A stretch of 18,267 nt of DNA from JAPLJQ01 sp037143735. GTDB taxonomy: Bacteria > Desulfobacterota > Syntrophia > Syntrophales > UBA2185. Positions 6,827 to 13,333 of this stretch are shown piece after piece. The notes below the pieces were generated by a model. That model saw nothing but the letters and a program-made list of their open reading frames with translations, did not search any database and was not told the DNA's origin. Every line of letters begins with the position of its first letter. The first letter of the stretch is position 1. The translations under genes and the position numbers were made by a program. The stretch lies in the NCBI GenBank assembly GCA_037143735.1, contig JBAWYD010000047.1, positions 1 through 18,267 on the forward strand. Direction: 5' to 3'.

Positions 6827-8194
6827 TTATCGATCGGTGACAACCCTTATCGCCTCATACACAGCTTCACAGAGCTTATCGATCTCCCCGTATGAAATGC
6901 TGAGGGGAGGCATCAGGACGATAACATCGCCTAAGGGGCGGACAATGACACCCCTTTCCCTTGCCTCCATAATCACCCGGTGGCCGGTTCTCTTCTCCGG
7001 AGGAAAAAGTTCCTTCGTTTTTCTGTCTCCCACCAGCTCTATACCCACCATGACCCCGCACTGACGCACCTCGCCGACATGGGACAGCTCGGCAAAAGGT
7101 TGCAGTTTTTTTGTCAGGTGCGCGATTTTTCCCTGGAGACTGCCGATCGTGTTCTCCTCTTCAAAAATTTCCAGGCTGGCAATGGATGCAGCGCAGGCCA
7201 ACGGATTTCCCGTAAAGGTATGTCCGTGGAAAAACGTCTTGAATTCTTCGTACTCCCCCAGAAATCCCTCGTAAATTTTATCGGTCGCAAGAGTCGCCGC
7301 GAGGGGCATGTAACCGCCCGTAATTCCTTTGGACAGGGCCATAATATCCGGGGATACGCCCTCATGCTCGCAGGCGAACATTTTCCCAGTCTTGCCGAAG
7401 CCCACGGCCACTTCGTCGGCGATCATGAAAATGTTATAGCGGGTGCAAAGATCTCTTATACCTTTCAGGTATCCCGGCGGCTGGATCAGAATTCCTCCGG
7501 CCCCCTGGACCATGGGTTCTATGACAAGAGCCGCGATTTCAAGGTGATGGTCTTCCATGATCTCTTCCACCAGCGTCAGGCATGCCAGCCGGCAGTAAGG
7601 ATAAGCTGTTCCCAGAAGACAGCGGTAACAATAGGGCGATTCCACCTTGAAGGACGGGAAAAGGAGGTCTTTATACATGGCATGGAACAGACCGATCCCC
7701 CCGACGCTTACAGAACCTATGGTGTCTCCGTGATAGCCGTTGGACAGGTGGATGAATTTCTTTTTATTACTATTTCCCTCCGGAGCCTGCCGGTGGTACT
7801 GAAAGGCCATCTTCAGGGCAATTTCATTTGCCGTGGAGCCGTTGTCGGAATAGAAAACCTTCGTCAATCCCCTCGGGGCGATCTCAATCAACTTTTTCGC
7901 CAGCCGGATCGCCGGAATATGGGAAAGCCCCAGAAGGGTGGAGTGGGCCATTTTACCAAGCTGCTTTCTGACGGCATGATCCAGCGTCTCCTTCCGGTGG
8001 CCGTGCACATTGGTCCAGAGAGAAGAAACCCCGTCAATGTAGCGATTGCCGTCGATGTCAATCAAAACGCATCCTTCCCCCCCTTCAATGATAAGAGGTT
8101 TTTCCTCCATATAACCCTTCATCTGGGTAAAGGGATGCCAGATGTACTTTTTATCATCACGTTCCAAAACTTCCTTCTGTTCAGCGGTTATCAT
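6827..8194 (-). CDS. bioA: adenosylmethionine--8-amino-7-oxononanoate aminotransferase
   Basis: BioA transaminates 8-amino-7-oxononanoate to 7,8-diaminopelargonate using PLP, with S-adenosylmethionine (or lysine in some variants) as amino donor. The 455-aa class-III aminotransferase shows WHPFTQM (19-25), SSLWTNVHGH (57-66), YSDNGSTANEIALKMA (115-130), NGYHGDTIGSVSVGG, Asp260 in IADEVAVGFG, PLP-lysine Lys289 in LSKGITGG, and HGHTFTGNPLACA (323-335). WHPFTQM and the HGHTFTGNP block are characteristic of BioA over other class-III enzymes. A four-cysteine patch (residues 189, 192, 201, 205) resembles that seen in many BioA proteins outside the enterobacteria. The ribosome site is a modest GGGG about 8 nt before the ATG. 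It follows birA after 122 bp in which I see no clear promoter, so read-through from birA is likely. Confidence 0.95.
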   Translation of the reverse strand: MITAEQKEVLERDDKKYIWHPFTQMKGYMEEKPLIIEGGEGCVLIDIDGNRYIDGVSSLWTNVHGHRKETLDHAVRKQLGKMAHSTLLGLSHIPAIRLAKKLIEIAPRGLTKVFYSDNGSTANEIALKMAFQYHRQAPEGNSNKKKFIHLSNGYHGDTIGSVSVGGIGLFHAMYKDLLFPSFKVESPYCYRCLLGTAYPYCRLACLTLVEEIMEDHHLEIAALVIEPMVQGAGGILIQPPGYLKGIRDLCTRYNIFMIADEVAVGFGKTGKMFACEHEGVSPDIMALSKGITGGYMPLAATLATDKIYEGFLGEYEEFKTFFHGHTFTGNPLACAASIASLEIFEEENTIGSLQGKIAHLTKKLQPFAELSHVGEVRQCGVMVGIELVGDRKTKELFPPEKRTGHRVIMEARERGVIVRPLGDVIVLMPPLSISYGEIDKLCEAVYEAIRVVTDR

Positions 8195-8229
8195 ATCTTA
8201 ACCCCGATCATTGAATTCCGAATCTTGAA

Positions 8230-8260
8230 CAAAACGAATATCCCTGTTCCATACGTTTTG
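8230..8260. repeat. inverted repeat in the birA-bioA intergenic gap
   Basis: CAAAACG (8230-8236) and CGTTTTG (8254-8260) are a perfect 7-bp inverted pair 17 bp apart, inside the AT-rich 122-bp gap upstream of bioA. A GAATAT word follows each arm. It does not match the BirA consensus. It could be an mRNA hairpin or an operator for another regulator; nothing more can be said from one copy. Confidence 0.25.
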
Positions 8261-8316
8261 AATATTCGCATATTGATATTGTGAAACGTCGATAAACGGT
8301 AGAATCCTTCGTGATG

Positions 8317-9312
8317 CTATTCATCTTTAAAATGATTCGACAGCGTTATATCTCCGGAAATGATTTTCCTGAGGTTTCCTTCGTGATCCTTCAGGATCAA
8401 AAAACCATCTTCATCAATATCCTGAACGACTCCCTCATGCGTATGATCAATTAAATCCACGCGGATTTGTTTTCCCGGCATATCCGAAAGCTGCTTCCAT
8501 CGATTCATAATGGGGTGGAAGCCTCCGACGCTGAACATTTCGTAATACATCTCCAGCCACTCAAGGTAGGTGCGAAGGAGAGTAATCCGTTGGGAGACTT
8601 CCCCCGTCTCCAATAAAATGGATGTGGCCAGGTTTCTGATGTCGGAAGGGAAGCTTTCACAAGGCATGTTGACATTGACGCCGATACCGATGACAACATA
8701 GTGAATCCTGTCCATTTCGGCGCTGATTTCCGTGAGAATACCCGCCAGTTTCTTTCCATTTACGAGGATATCATTGGGCCATTTGATATTGACGCGCAGA
8801 GGTGTAAGAGAAAGGATCGTCTCAGCCATGGCAACGGAGGCCATTAGGGTCAATTTTGGCGCCTCGTGCGGCGATATCCGCGGCCTCAGAACAACGGAGG
8901 CGTATATCCCCTCACCGGAAGGAGAAAACCAGTACCTCCCCCTTCTTCCTTTCCCCTGTGTCTGCTTTTCTGCAATAACGACGGTGCCTTCTGGTGCTCC
9001 CTCAGCCGCCAAATGCCCTGCCCTGATATTGGTGGAATCCGTCTCCCTGAAATAAACGATATCACGCTTTCCGAATACATTTGTTTTCAGTCCTTCCCTG
9101 ATTTCATTCGGGAGGAGCGAATCGGTCATCTGCCTGAGGAAGTAGCCTTTTTTCCTCGAGGATTCGATGATATACCCTTCATCTTTCAATGTACGGATAT
9201 GCTTCCAGATGGCCGACCGGGAGATTGTCAGGCTGCGGCCCAAAAACTCACCCGAGACCCATGATCCTTTTTCCGCCTTCAAACTCATCAGAAGCTGGTC
9301 TTTTGTCGACAT
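8317..9312 (-). CDS. birA: bifunctional biotin--protein ligase / biotin operon repressor
   Basis: BirA makes biotinyl-5'-AMP, attaches biotin to the carboxyl carrier subunit of acetyl-CoA carboxylase and related enzymes, and as holo-dimer represses bio genes. The 331-aa protein has the two-function architecture: an N-terminal winged helix (about residues 5-60, with SRSAIWKHIRTLKDEGY as recognition region), then the ligase core with biotin/AMP loop GKGRRGR (120-126), KWPND (177-181) and KKLAGILTE (187-195), and a C-terminal SH3-like region. I choose the ATG at 9312, which gives the standard N terminus; earlier in-frame starts would run through the operator. The predicted -10 box lies only 8-13 bp upstream, so the transcript may have almost no leader. 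It heads the minus-strand biotin operon. Confidence 0.93.
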   Translation of the reverse strand: MSTKDQLLMSLKAEKGSWVSGEFLGRSLTISRSAIWKHIRTLKDEGYIIESSRKKGYFLRQMTDSLLPNEIREGLKTNVFGKRDIVYFRETDSTNIRAGHLAAEGAPEGTVVIAEKQTQGKGRRGRYWFSPSGEGIYASVVLRPRISPHEAPKLTLMASVAMAETILSLTPLRVNIKWPNDILVNGKKLAGILTEISAEMDRIHYVVIGIGVNVNMPCESFPSDIRNLATSILLETGEVSQRITLLRTYLEWLEMYYEMFSVGGFHPIMNRWKQLSDMPGKQIRVDLIDHTHEGVVQDIDEDGFLILKDHEGNLRKIISGDITLSNHFKDE

Positions 9313-9319
9313 GGCGTGG

Positions 9320-9348
9320 CCTATACCATCCTGCCGGCCATATGTCAA
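9320..9348 (-). promoter_or_regulatory. predicted promoter for birA and the bio operon
   Basis: On the minus strand, TTGACA (9348-9343), a 17-bp spacer and TATAGG (9325-9320) form a sigma70-type promoter whose -35 lies in the operator's left arm. Transcription would begin about 9313, essentially at the birA ATG (9312), suggesting a leaderless or very short-leader message. Confidence 0.6.
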
Positions 9349-9376
9349 CCATATATTTATTTGTGGTTGACATATG
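9339..9376. promoter_or_regulatory. BirA operator (bio box) in the birA/bioB divergent region
   Basis: Arms CATATGTCAACC (9339-9350) and GGTTGACATATG (9365-9376) are perfect inverted repeats of 12 bp separated by 14 bp. This matches the known bacterial BirA site (TGTnAACC, 14-15 bp, GGTTnACA). The adjacent BirA has an N-terminal DNA-binding domain. Each arm contains TTGACA reading outward, so holo-BirA binding would cover the -35 elements of both divergent promoters. Confidence 0.92.
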
Positions 9377-9395
9377 CTTCCGACTCTGGTATCTG
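9367..9395 (+). promoter_or_regulatory. predicted promoter for bioB
   Basis: TTGACA (9367-9372), a 17-bp spacer and TATCTG (9390-9395). The -35 is perfect and lies in the operator's right arm; the -10 is weak (3 of 6). This implies a leader of roughly 100 nt before the bioB ATG at 9499. Confidence 0.5.
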
Positions 9396-9432
9396 GCAAA
9401 GCGCGTTCCCCGGAACTGTTCGCAAATACGAC

Positions 9433-9483
9433 GCCTGCCACCCACAGTGCAGGCTATGCGGGATGTCCGCCCTCTCATCGGGC
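9433..9483 (+). other. two small hairpins in the bioB leader
   Basis: GCCTGC (9433-9438) pairs with GCAGGC (9449-9454) around a 10-nt loop, and GCCC (9469-9472) pairs with GGGC (9480-9483) directly before the ribosome site AAAGGAG (9484-9490). These are short stems, possibly incidental; I do not recognise a known riboswitch here. Confidence 0.2.
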
Positions 9484-9498
9484 AAAGGAGAAAAACAG

Positions 9499-10485
9499 AT
9501 GCTCAATAGAAAAATCGCCCATGTTGCGGAAAAAATCGTCCATGACGGTGAATTCGCCGTTTCTTATGAAGATGCCTGCGGACTTGCGGCGCTTCCGGAA
9601 ACCGATACGATGGACCTTTTATTTTGCGCCAACAACATCAATAAGAGGTTCAAGAAATCCATAATTGCCTGTTCCATCATCAACGCCAAATCAGGTCTCT
9701 GTTCGGAGGATTGCGCTTTCTGTGCCCAATCGTCGTATCATCAAACCGGAATTGAGACGTACCCCTTTTTAAAGGAAGATGACATTGTGGAACACGCCCT
9801 CAGGATGCACGAGGCGGGTGTCACAAAATATTCCATGGTTACAAGCGGTTACATGCTAACTGATAAAGAAGTTTCTATTGCATGCGGCGCCGCCGCAAGG
9901 ATTGTCGAAAAAACAGGGATTACCATTTGCGTTTCCCCCGGAATGATCAACGCGTCCATGGCGCGTCGACTGAAGGAGGGAGGCATTACCTTTTACCATC
10001 ATAATCTGGAAACCGCCCGGAGCTATTTTCATCACATGTGCACCACCCATTCCTACGATGACGATATTCAGGCGGTAAGGATCGCAAAATCATCGGGCAT
10101 GAAGGTGTGCTCGGGGGGCATCCTGGGGTTGGGCGAAACCTGGGAGCAACGGGTTGAACTGGCATGCATCATCAGGGACCTCGATGTGGATGGGATACCG
10201 ATCAACTTTCTCAACCCCATCTGCGGCACCAAAATGGAAAACCGTCCCCTCCTATCGCCTGCGGAGGCTTTGAAATGTATCGCCCTTTTCAGATTGATCA
10301 ACCCTGGCAAAGACATCATCATATGCGGGGGAAGAGAGGTAACGCTCAGGGATTATCAATCCTGGATTTTTCTGGCCGGCGCCAACGGTCTGATGATCGG
10401 CAACTATCTGACGACACAGGGACGAAATATAAAGATGGATCTGGACATGATGGCAGACAGTCAATCCTGGCTGAATAAGAAATAA
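9499..10485 (+). CDS. bioB: biotin synthase
   Basis: BioB is the radical-SAM enzyme that inserts sulfur into dethiobiotin, the final step of the pathway. The SAM-cluster motif CxxxCxxC is Cys68-Cys72-Cys75 (CSEDCAFC), and further family blocks are YHHNLET with the following SY...CTTHSYDDD, and CSGGILGLGE, whose Cys is a [2Fe-2S] ligand in characterised BioB. Length is 328 aa, within the family range. I choose the ATG at 9499 because AAAGGAG (9484-9490) lies 8 nt upstream; the open frame continues upstream through the operator, but those residues do not resemble BioB. It is transcribed divergently from birA under the shared BirA operator and appears monocistronic, since the next operon has its own promoter. 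Confidence 0.96.
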   Translation: MLNRKIAHVAEKIVHDGEFAVSYEDACGLAALPETDTMDLLFCANNINKRFKKSIIACSIINAKSGLCSEDCAFCAQSSYHQTGIETYPFLKEDDIVEHALRMHEAGVTKYSMVTSGYMLTDKEVSIACGAAARIVEKTGITICVSPGMINASMARRLKEGGITFYHHNLETARSYFHHMCTTHSYDDDIQAVRIAKSSGMKVCSGGILGLGETWEQRVELACIIRDLDVDGIPINFLNPICGTKMENRPLLSPAEALKCIALFRLINPGKDIIICGGREVTLRDYQSWIFLAGANGLMIGNYLTTQGRNIKMDLDMMADSQSWLNKK

Positions 10486-10527
10486 AGCCCCTCTTTTCCA
10501 AGGCGCCGTCGTTCTCTTCCTTTCTTC

Positions 10528-10557
10528 TTGACGTTCGGGCCACTTATTCCCTATACT
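10528..10557 (+). promoter_or_regulatory. predicted promoter for the ABC exporter operon
   Basis: TTGACG (10528-10533), an 18-bp spacer and TATACT (10552-10557) give five of six matches in each box, about 30 bp upstream of the ATPase start. I see no strong intrinsic terminator between bioB and this promoter. Confidence 0.55.
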
Positions 10558-10588
10558 TGACCGACCTGGAAGGGAGCCCGTATTAAAG

Positions 10589-11566
10589 ATGTCCATCATA
10601 GAAACCCGCGCCCTTGCGAAAACGTACGGCAGGATACAAGCCGTGCGGGGCATCGACCTGAACATAGAGAAGGGTGAAATCTTCGGACTCCTCGGTCCCA
10701 ACGGGGCGGGCAAGACCACCACCATCGGCATGCTCTGCACCATCGTCCGTCCGAGTTCAGGGAGCGCTTCCATAGCCGGCCATGACGTCGTGAGGGAGCC
10801 TGCGGAAGTGAGGCGCAACGTGGGCATCGTCTTTCAGGATCCCACGCTGGACACCATCCTTACCGGCCGCGAGAACCTCAAACTCCACGCACTCCTCTAT
10901 GGCGTCCCCTCAGATATTCGGGAAAAAAGAATAAAGGAACTCCTGGAACTTGTCGACCTGAAGACCCGCGCCGAAGACATCACACGCACTTACTCGGGCG
11001 GGATGCGGCGAAGACTTGAACTGGCCCGCGGCCTTTTACACCGGCCGGCGGTGCTTTTCCTCGACGAACCGACGCTGGGTCTCGACCCTCAGACAAGAGC
11101 GCGCATATGGGACTACATCAGGAAGATGGCTCAGAAGGAGCAGACCACCGTCGTGCTTACCACCCATTACATGGAGGAGGCAGAGCAGGTCTGCGACCGG
11201 GTGGGCATTATCGACCATGGCAGGATCATCGCCCTTGGCTCCCCGGAGGATCTCAAGGAATCGATGGGCGGGTACATGGTGATCATACGGATGAAGGAGG
11301 CACCCCTTGACAGGATACGCGCCCTGCCCTACGTCTCGGAGGCGACGCAAAACGACGACATAGTGGAGATTACCATGAAGGAGGCCCATCTCCACCTGCC
11401 TGATCTCCTCTTGAATATCCGGAACGTGGAGTGTGTGGAGACGAGGGCGCCCACGCTCAATGACGTATTCATCAAGCTGACGGGACGGGACATACGGGAA
11501 GAGGAAATCGAGGATTCCGGCGGCTGGGTGGAATCTGTGGCCCGATACCGCCAGAGGGGACACTGA
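10589..11566 (+). CDS. ABC transporter ATP-binding protein (DrrA/CcmA-like, ABC-2 type)
   Basis: A 325-aa cytoplasmic ATPase that would power an ABC-2 type exporter. All motifs are present: Walker A GPNGAGKTT (36-44), Q-loop Gln83 in VFQDPTLD, signature YSGGM (135-139), Walker B VLFLDEP with Glu160, the D-loop LGLDPQTR, and the switch His193. The roughly 100-residue C-terminal extension is typical of DrrA-like ATPases. Possible ribosome site AGGGAG lies 12 nt upstream, which is rather long. The permease gene follows after 4 nt, forming a two-gene exporter. The substrate cannot be inferred; relatives export drugs, polysaccharides or lipids. The region looks more GC-rich by eye than the bio genes, but I did not measure it. 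Confidence 0.93.
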   Translation: MSIIETRALAKTYGRIQAVRGIDLNIEKGEIFGLLGPNGAGKTTTIGMLCTIVRPSSGSASIAGHDVVREPAEVRRNVGIVFQDPTLDTILTGRENLKLHALLYGVPSDIREKRIKELLELVDLKTRAEDITRTYSGGMRRRLELARGLLHRPAVLFLDEPTLGLDPQTRARIWDYIRKMAQKEQTTVVLTTHYMEEAEQVCDRVGIIDHGRIIALGSPEDLKESMGGYMVIIRMKEAPLDRIRALPYVSEATQNDDIVEITMKEAHLHLPDLLLNIRNVECVETRAPTLNDVFIKLTGRDIREEEIEDSGGWVESVARYRQRGH

Positions 11567-11570
11567 GACC

Positions 11571-12335
11571 ATGGATTACGGTCGATTCAGGAAAGAGTGT
11601 CTCGGCGTATACGCCGTCTGGTGGCGTGAGATCAAAGTCTTCCAGCGCGAAAAAAGCCGCGTGGTGTCCAGCATCGTCCAGCCCCTCATGTGGCTCTTCC
11701 TCTTCGGCAACGCCATGGGAGCCAGCCTTGATGTCAACGGGGTCAATTACCGGGACTATATATACCCCGGAATACTCTCCATGTCGGTGCTCTTCGGATC
11801 CGTTTTTTTCGGTCTCTATATTGTATGGGACAGGAAGCTTGACGTCCTCAAGGCCGTGCTGGTGGCCCCTGTATCGCGCATCAGCATATTCCTCGGCAAG
11901 GTTCTCGGTGGCTGCACCGATGTCACCCTTCAGGTACTGATACTCTTCCTGTTCTCTTTCCTGTTCTCCTCCATCAACCCTTTGGGCATCCCGCTGGCCC
12001 TGCTCATCCTGTTCATCACTTCGGTAGCAATGGTCTCAATGGGGCTCGCCATCGGATCCTTCCTCGAGAGTCTGGAGGGTTTCCAGGTCATCTCGACATT
12101 CGTTGTTTTCCCGCTCTTCTTTCTGTCCGGCGCCCTTTTTCCTGTTGATGACCGTCTTCCCGGCTGGCTGCAGGAATTGGTGAAGCTGAACCCGCTGACC
12201 TATACCGTTGATGGGGTCAGGGGCGCCCTGCTGGGCGTAAACACCTTCCCTCTCTATGTTGATCTCGGCGTCATCACTGTCTTCGCCGTACTGATGATAC
12301 TGGTAGGGAGCGCCCTGTTCAGCCGGATGAAGTGA
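11571..12335 (+). CDS. ABC-2 type transporter permease
   Basis: A 254-aa inner-membrane protein with six predicted helices at about residues 33-50, 66-86, 117-135, 139-162, 172-190 and 230-250, the ABC-2 (DrrB/NodJ-like) topology. The family block FFLSGALFPVDDRLPGWLQ...LNPLTYTVDGVRGALLG (about 183-222) is clear. The ATG lies 4 nt after the ATPase stop with AGAGGGGA upstream, so the two are co-transcribed and likely coupled. The permease would function as a dimer with two ATPase subunits. The substrate is unknown. Confidence 0.92.
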   Translation: MDYGRFRKECLGVYAVWWREIKVFQREKSRVVSSIVQPLMWLFLFGNAMGASLDVNGVNYRDYIYPGILSMSVLFGSVFFGLYIVWDRKLDVLKAVLVAPVSRISIFLGKVLGGCTDVTLQVLILFLFSFLFSSINPLGIPLALLILFITSVAMVSMGLAIGSFLESLEGFQVISTFVVFPLFFLSGALFPVDDRLPGWLQELVKLNPLTYTVDGVRGALLGVNTFPLYVDLGVITVFAVLMILVGSALFSRMK

Positions 12336-12419
12336 TTCCCCTGACCATCCTGTTCTATCCCGCCGGTACTTTACCCGTCGGCAGATACGCATCGAGGTCG
12401 TGATGAGAAGACTTATGGA

Positions 12420-12448
12420 TTGACAGATTCCTTTACAGATGTTTCAAT
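12420..12448 (+). promoter_or_regulatory. predicted promoter upstream of the cupin gene
   Basis: TTGACA (12420-12425), a 17-bp spacer and TTCAAT (12443-12448; 4 of 6), lying in the 151-bp gap after the permease and 38 bp before the cupin ATG. Confidence 0.45.
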
Positions 12449-12486
12449 GAAATGGTTTAAGATCAATGAATGAGGAAGGAACCTTT

Positions 12487-12951
12487 ATGAAAAAGGAAGG
12501 TACGTATGCAAGATATATGGCGGTTCTGTGGATTTTGTGTCTTGTGCTTGTCTCCTGGCCTGCATTGGCGGATGACTATGACACAGGCGTCAAGGCAAAC
12601 GTGTTGGTAAAATCGGCGAAGTCAAGCAACGGCCAGAAAGTGGCGTACCCCCATACACAAAATGCCGAGGTGACAGCCATGATCGTTGATATCGCCCCCG
12701 GCAGGGAAACAGGCTGGCACCTCCATCCCGTGCCTGTGTATGCCTATGTCATCGCGGGCAAGCTGGCAGTGGAATTCGAGGACGGAAGGCGATATGAATT
12801 CTGCAATGGCCAGGCGATCATCGAAGCGGTGAATACCCCTCACAACGGCATCAACATCGGCAACGTGCCCGTGACGCTCATCGTCTTTTACACCGGTGTA
12901 CAGGACATGCCCATTGTAAAGAAAATTGAAGAGAAAAGATCAAGGAAGTAG
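12487..12951 (+). CDS. exported cupin-domain protein
   Basis: A 154-aa protein with a Sec signal peptide: Lys-Lys-containing N terminus, hydrophobic core (about 11-25) and likely cleavage after PALA (residue 28), so periplasmic or secreted. The mature part is one cupin barrel. Motif 1 gives His78 and His80 (GWHLH), but the Glu usual a few residues later is missing (PVPVY); motif 2 gives His119 (TPHNGINIGN). With three His and no Glu the metal site is atypical. I take the ATG at 12487 because AGGAAGGA lies about 7 nt upstream and the result begins MKKEGTYA; the ATG 21 nt earlier has no ribosome site. Substrate and reaction are unknown; small exported cupins of this type are mostly uncharacterised. 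Confidence 0.8.
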   Translation: MKKEGTYARYMAVLWILCLVLVSWPALADDYDTGVKANVLVKSAKSSNGQKVAYPHTQNAEVTAMIVDIAPGRETGWHLHPVPVYAYVIAGKLAVEFEDGRRYEFCNGQAIIEAVNTPHNGINIGNVPVTLIVFYTGVQDMPIVKKIEEKRSRK

Positions 12952-13011
12952 ACGCAACTGGGGTCTGATTCCGGACAAACCGACAAGAAAGGTCAAGGGA
13001 CATTGAAAAAT

Positions 13012-13221
13012 ATGGGAAAAGTGGTTTTTTGCGAAATGTGTAAGGCCGTGCAGGCCTTTACCCGTTGTCTGGGGTGTGGCATCGCCCTGTGTGAAAACTG
13101 TGCCTGCGATGTGGTAAAAACATCCGGCCATGACCATGTCTGGTCGATCTCTTACTGCCCGATGTGCATAACCGATCCCGCAGTGAACCCGGATGCAGAA
13201 CCTGTAAAAGGGAAGGCATAA
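13012..13221 (+). CDS. small Cys-rich zinc-binding protein (B-box-like)
   Basis: A 69-aa soluble protein whose N-terminal 52 residues contain nine Cys and two His in zinc-knuckle spacing: CEMC (7, 10), CLGC (19, 22), CENCAC (27, 30, 32), His40 and His42 (HDH), CPMC (49, 52). This resembles a B-box or treble-clef fold that could hold two or more Zn ions; the C terminus is unstructured. A TTG at 13003 in the same frame is an alternative start, since AAGGGA (12995-13000) lies closer to it than to the ATG at 13012. It lies 60 bp after the cupin gene and may be co-transcribed. I do not recognise a named family; an interaction or metal-handling role is only a guess. Confidence 0.65.
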   Translation: MGKVVFCEMCKAVQAFTRCLGCGIALCENCACDVVKTSGHDHVWSISYCPMCITDPAVNPDAEPVKGKA

Positions 13222-13241
13222 ACGGATCGAACCGTATCAAA

Positions 13242-13280
13242 GCCTGCCCCGGACTCGATCCGGGGTCCGGCATGACAAGC
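13242..13280. repeat. dispersed palindromic intergenic repeat (REP-like)
   Basis: The core CCCCGGA (13247-13253), CTCGA loop, TCCGGGG (13259-13265) is a perfect 7-bp stem, followed by TCCGGCATGACAAGC. I recognise this wording (CCCCGGA-CTnGA-TCCGGGG-TCC-ATGACA) as a dispersed extragenic palindrome seen in many proteobacterial genomes. It sits just before the -35 box of the sirtuin promoter and could also act as a terminator hairpin for the upstream genes, though it lacks a T-run. Only one copy is in this window. Confidence 0.55.
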
Positions 13281-13281
13281 T

Positions 13282-13310
13282 TTGACATTTTTACTTGCCG
13301 GAGGAATAAT
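13282..13310 (+). promoter_or_regulatory. predicted promoter for the sirtuin-patatin-peptidase run
   Basis: TTGACA (13282-13287), a 17-bp spacer and AATAAT (13305-13310): a perfect -35 and five of six in the -10, ending 23 bp before the sirtuin ATG. This is the strongest sigma70-like match in the window. Confidence 0.65.
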
Positions 13311-13333
13311 AAATGTACAGGGAGTAACGGTCT

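Noticed and set aside
6980..8284. A 434-codon plus-strand open frame opposite bioA
   Set aside because: It is the antisense shadow of a clear BioA; its translation shows no family motif or ribosome site.
9313..9441. A possible N-terminal extension of BirA upstream of 9312
   Set aside because: It crosses the operator and predicted promoter; BirA winged-helix proteins start where the ATG at 9312 places them.
9316..9498. A possible 61-residue N-terminal extension of BioB
   Set aside because: It would be translated from within the BirA promoter region, does not resemble BioB, and a good AAAGGAG site supports the ATG at 9499.
10486..10527. Intrinsic terminator for bioB
   Set aside because: No stable stem followed by T residues could be found in this stretch.
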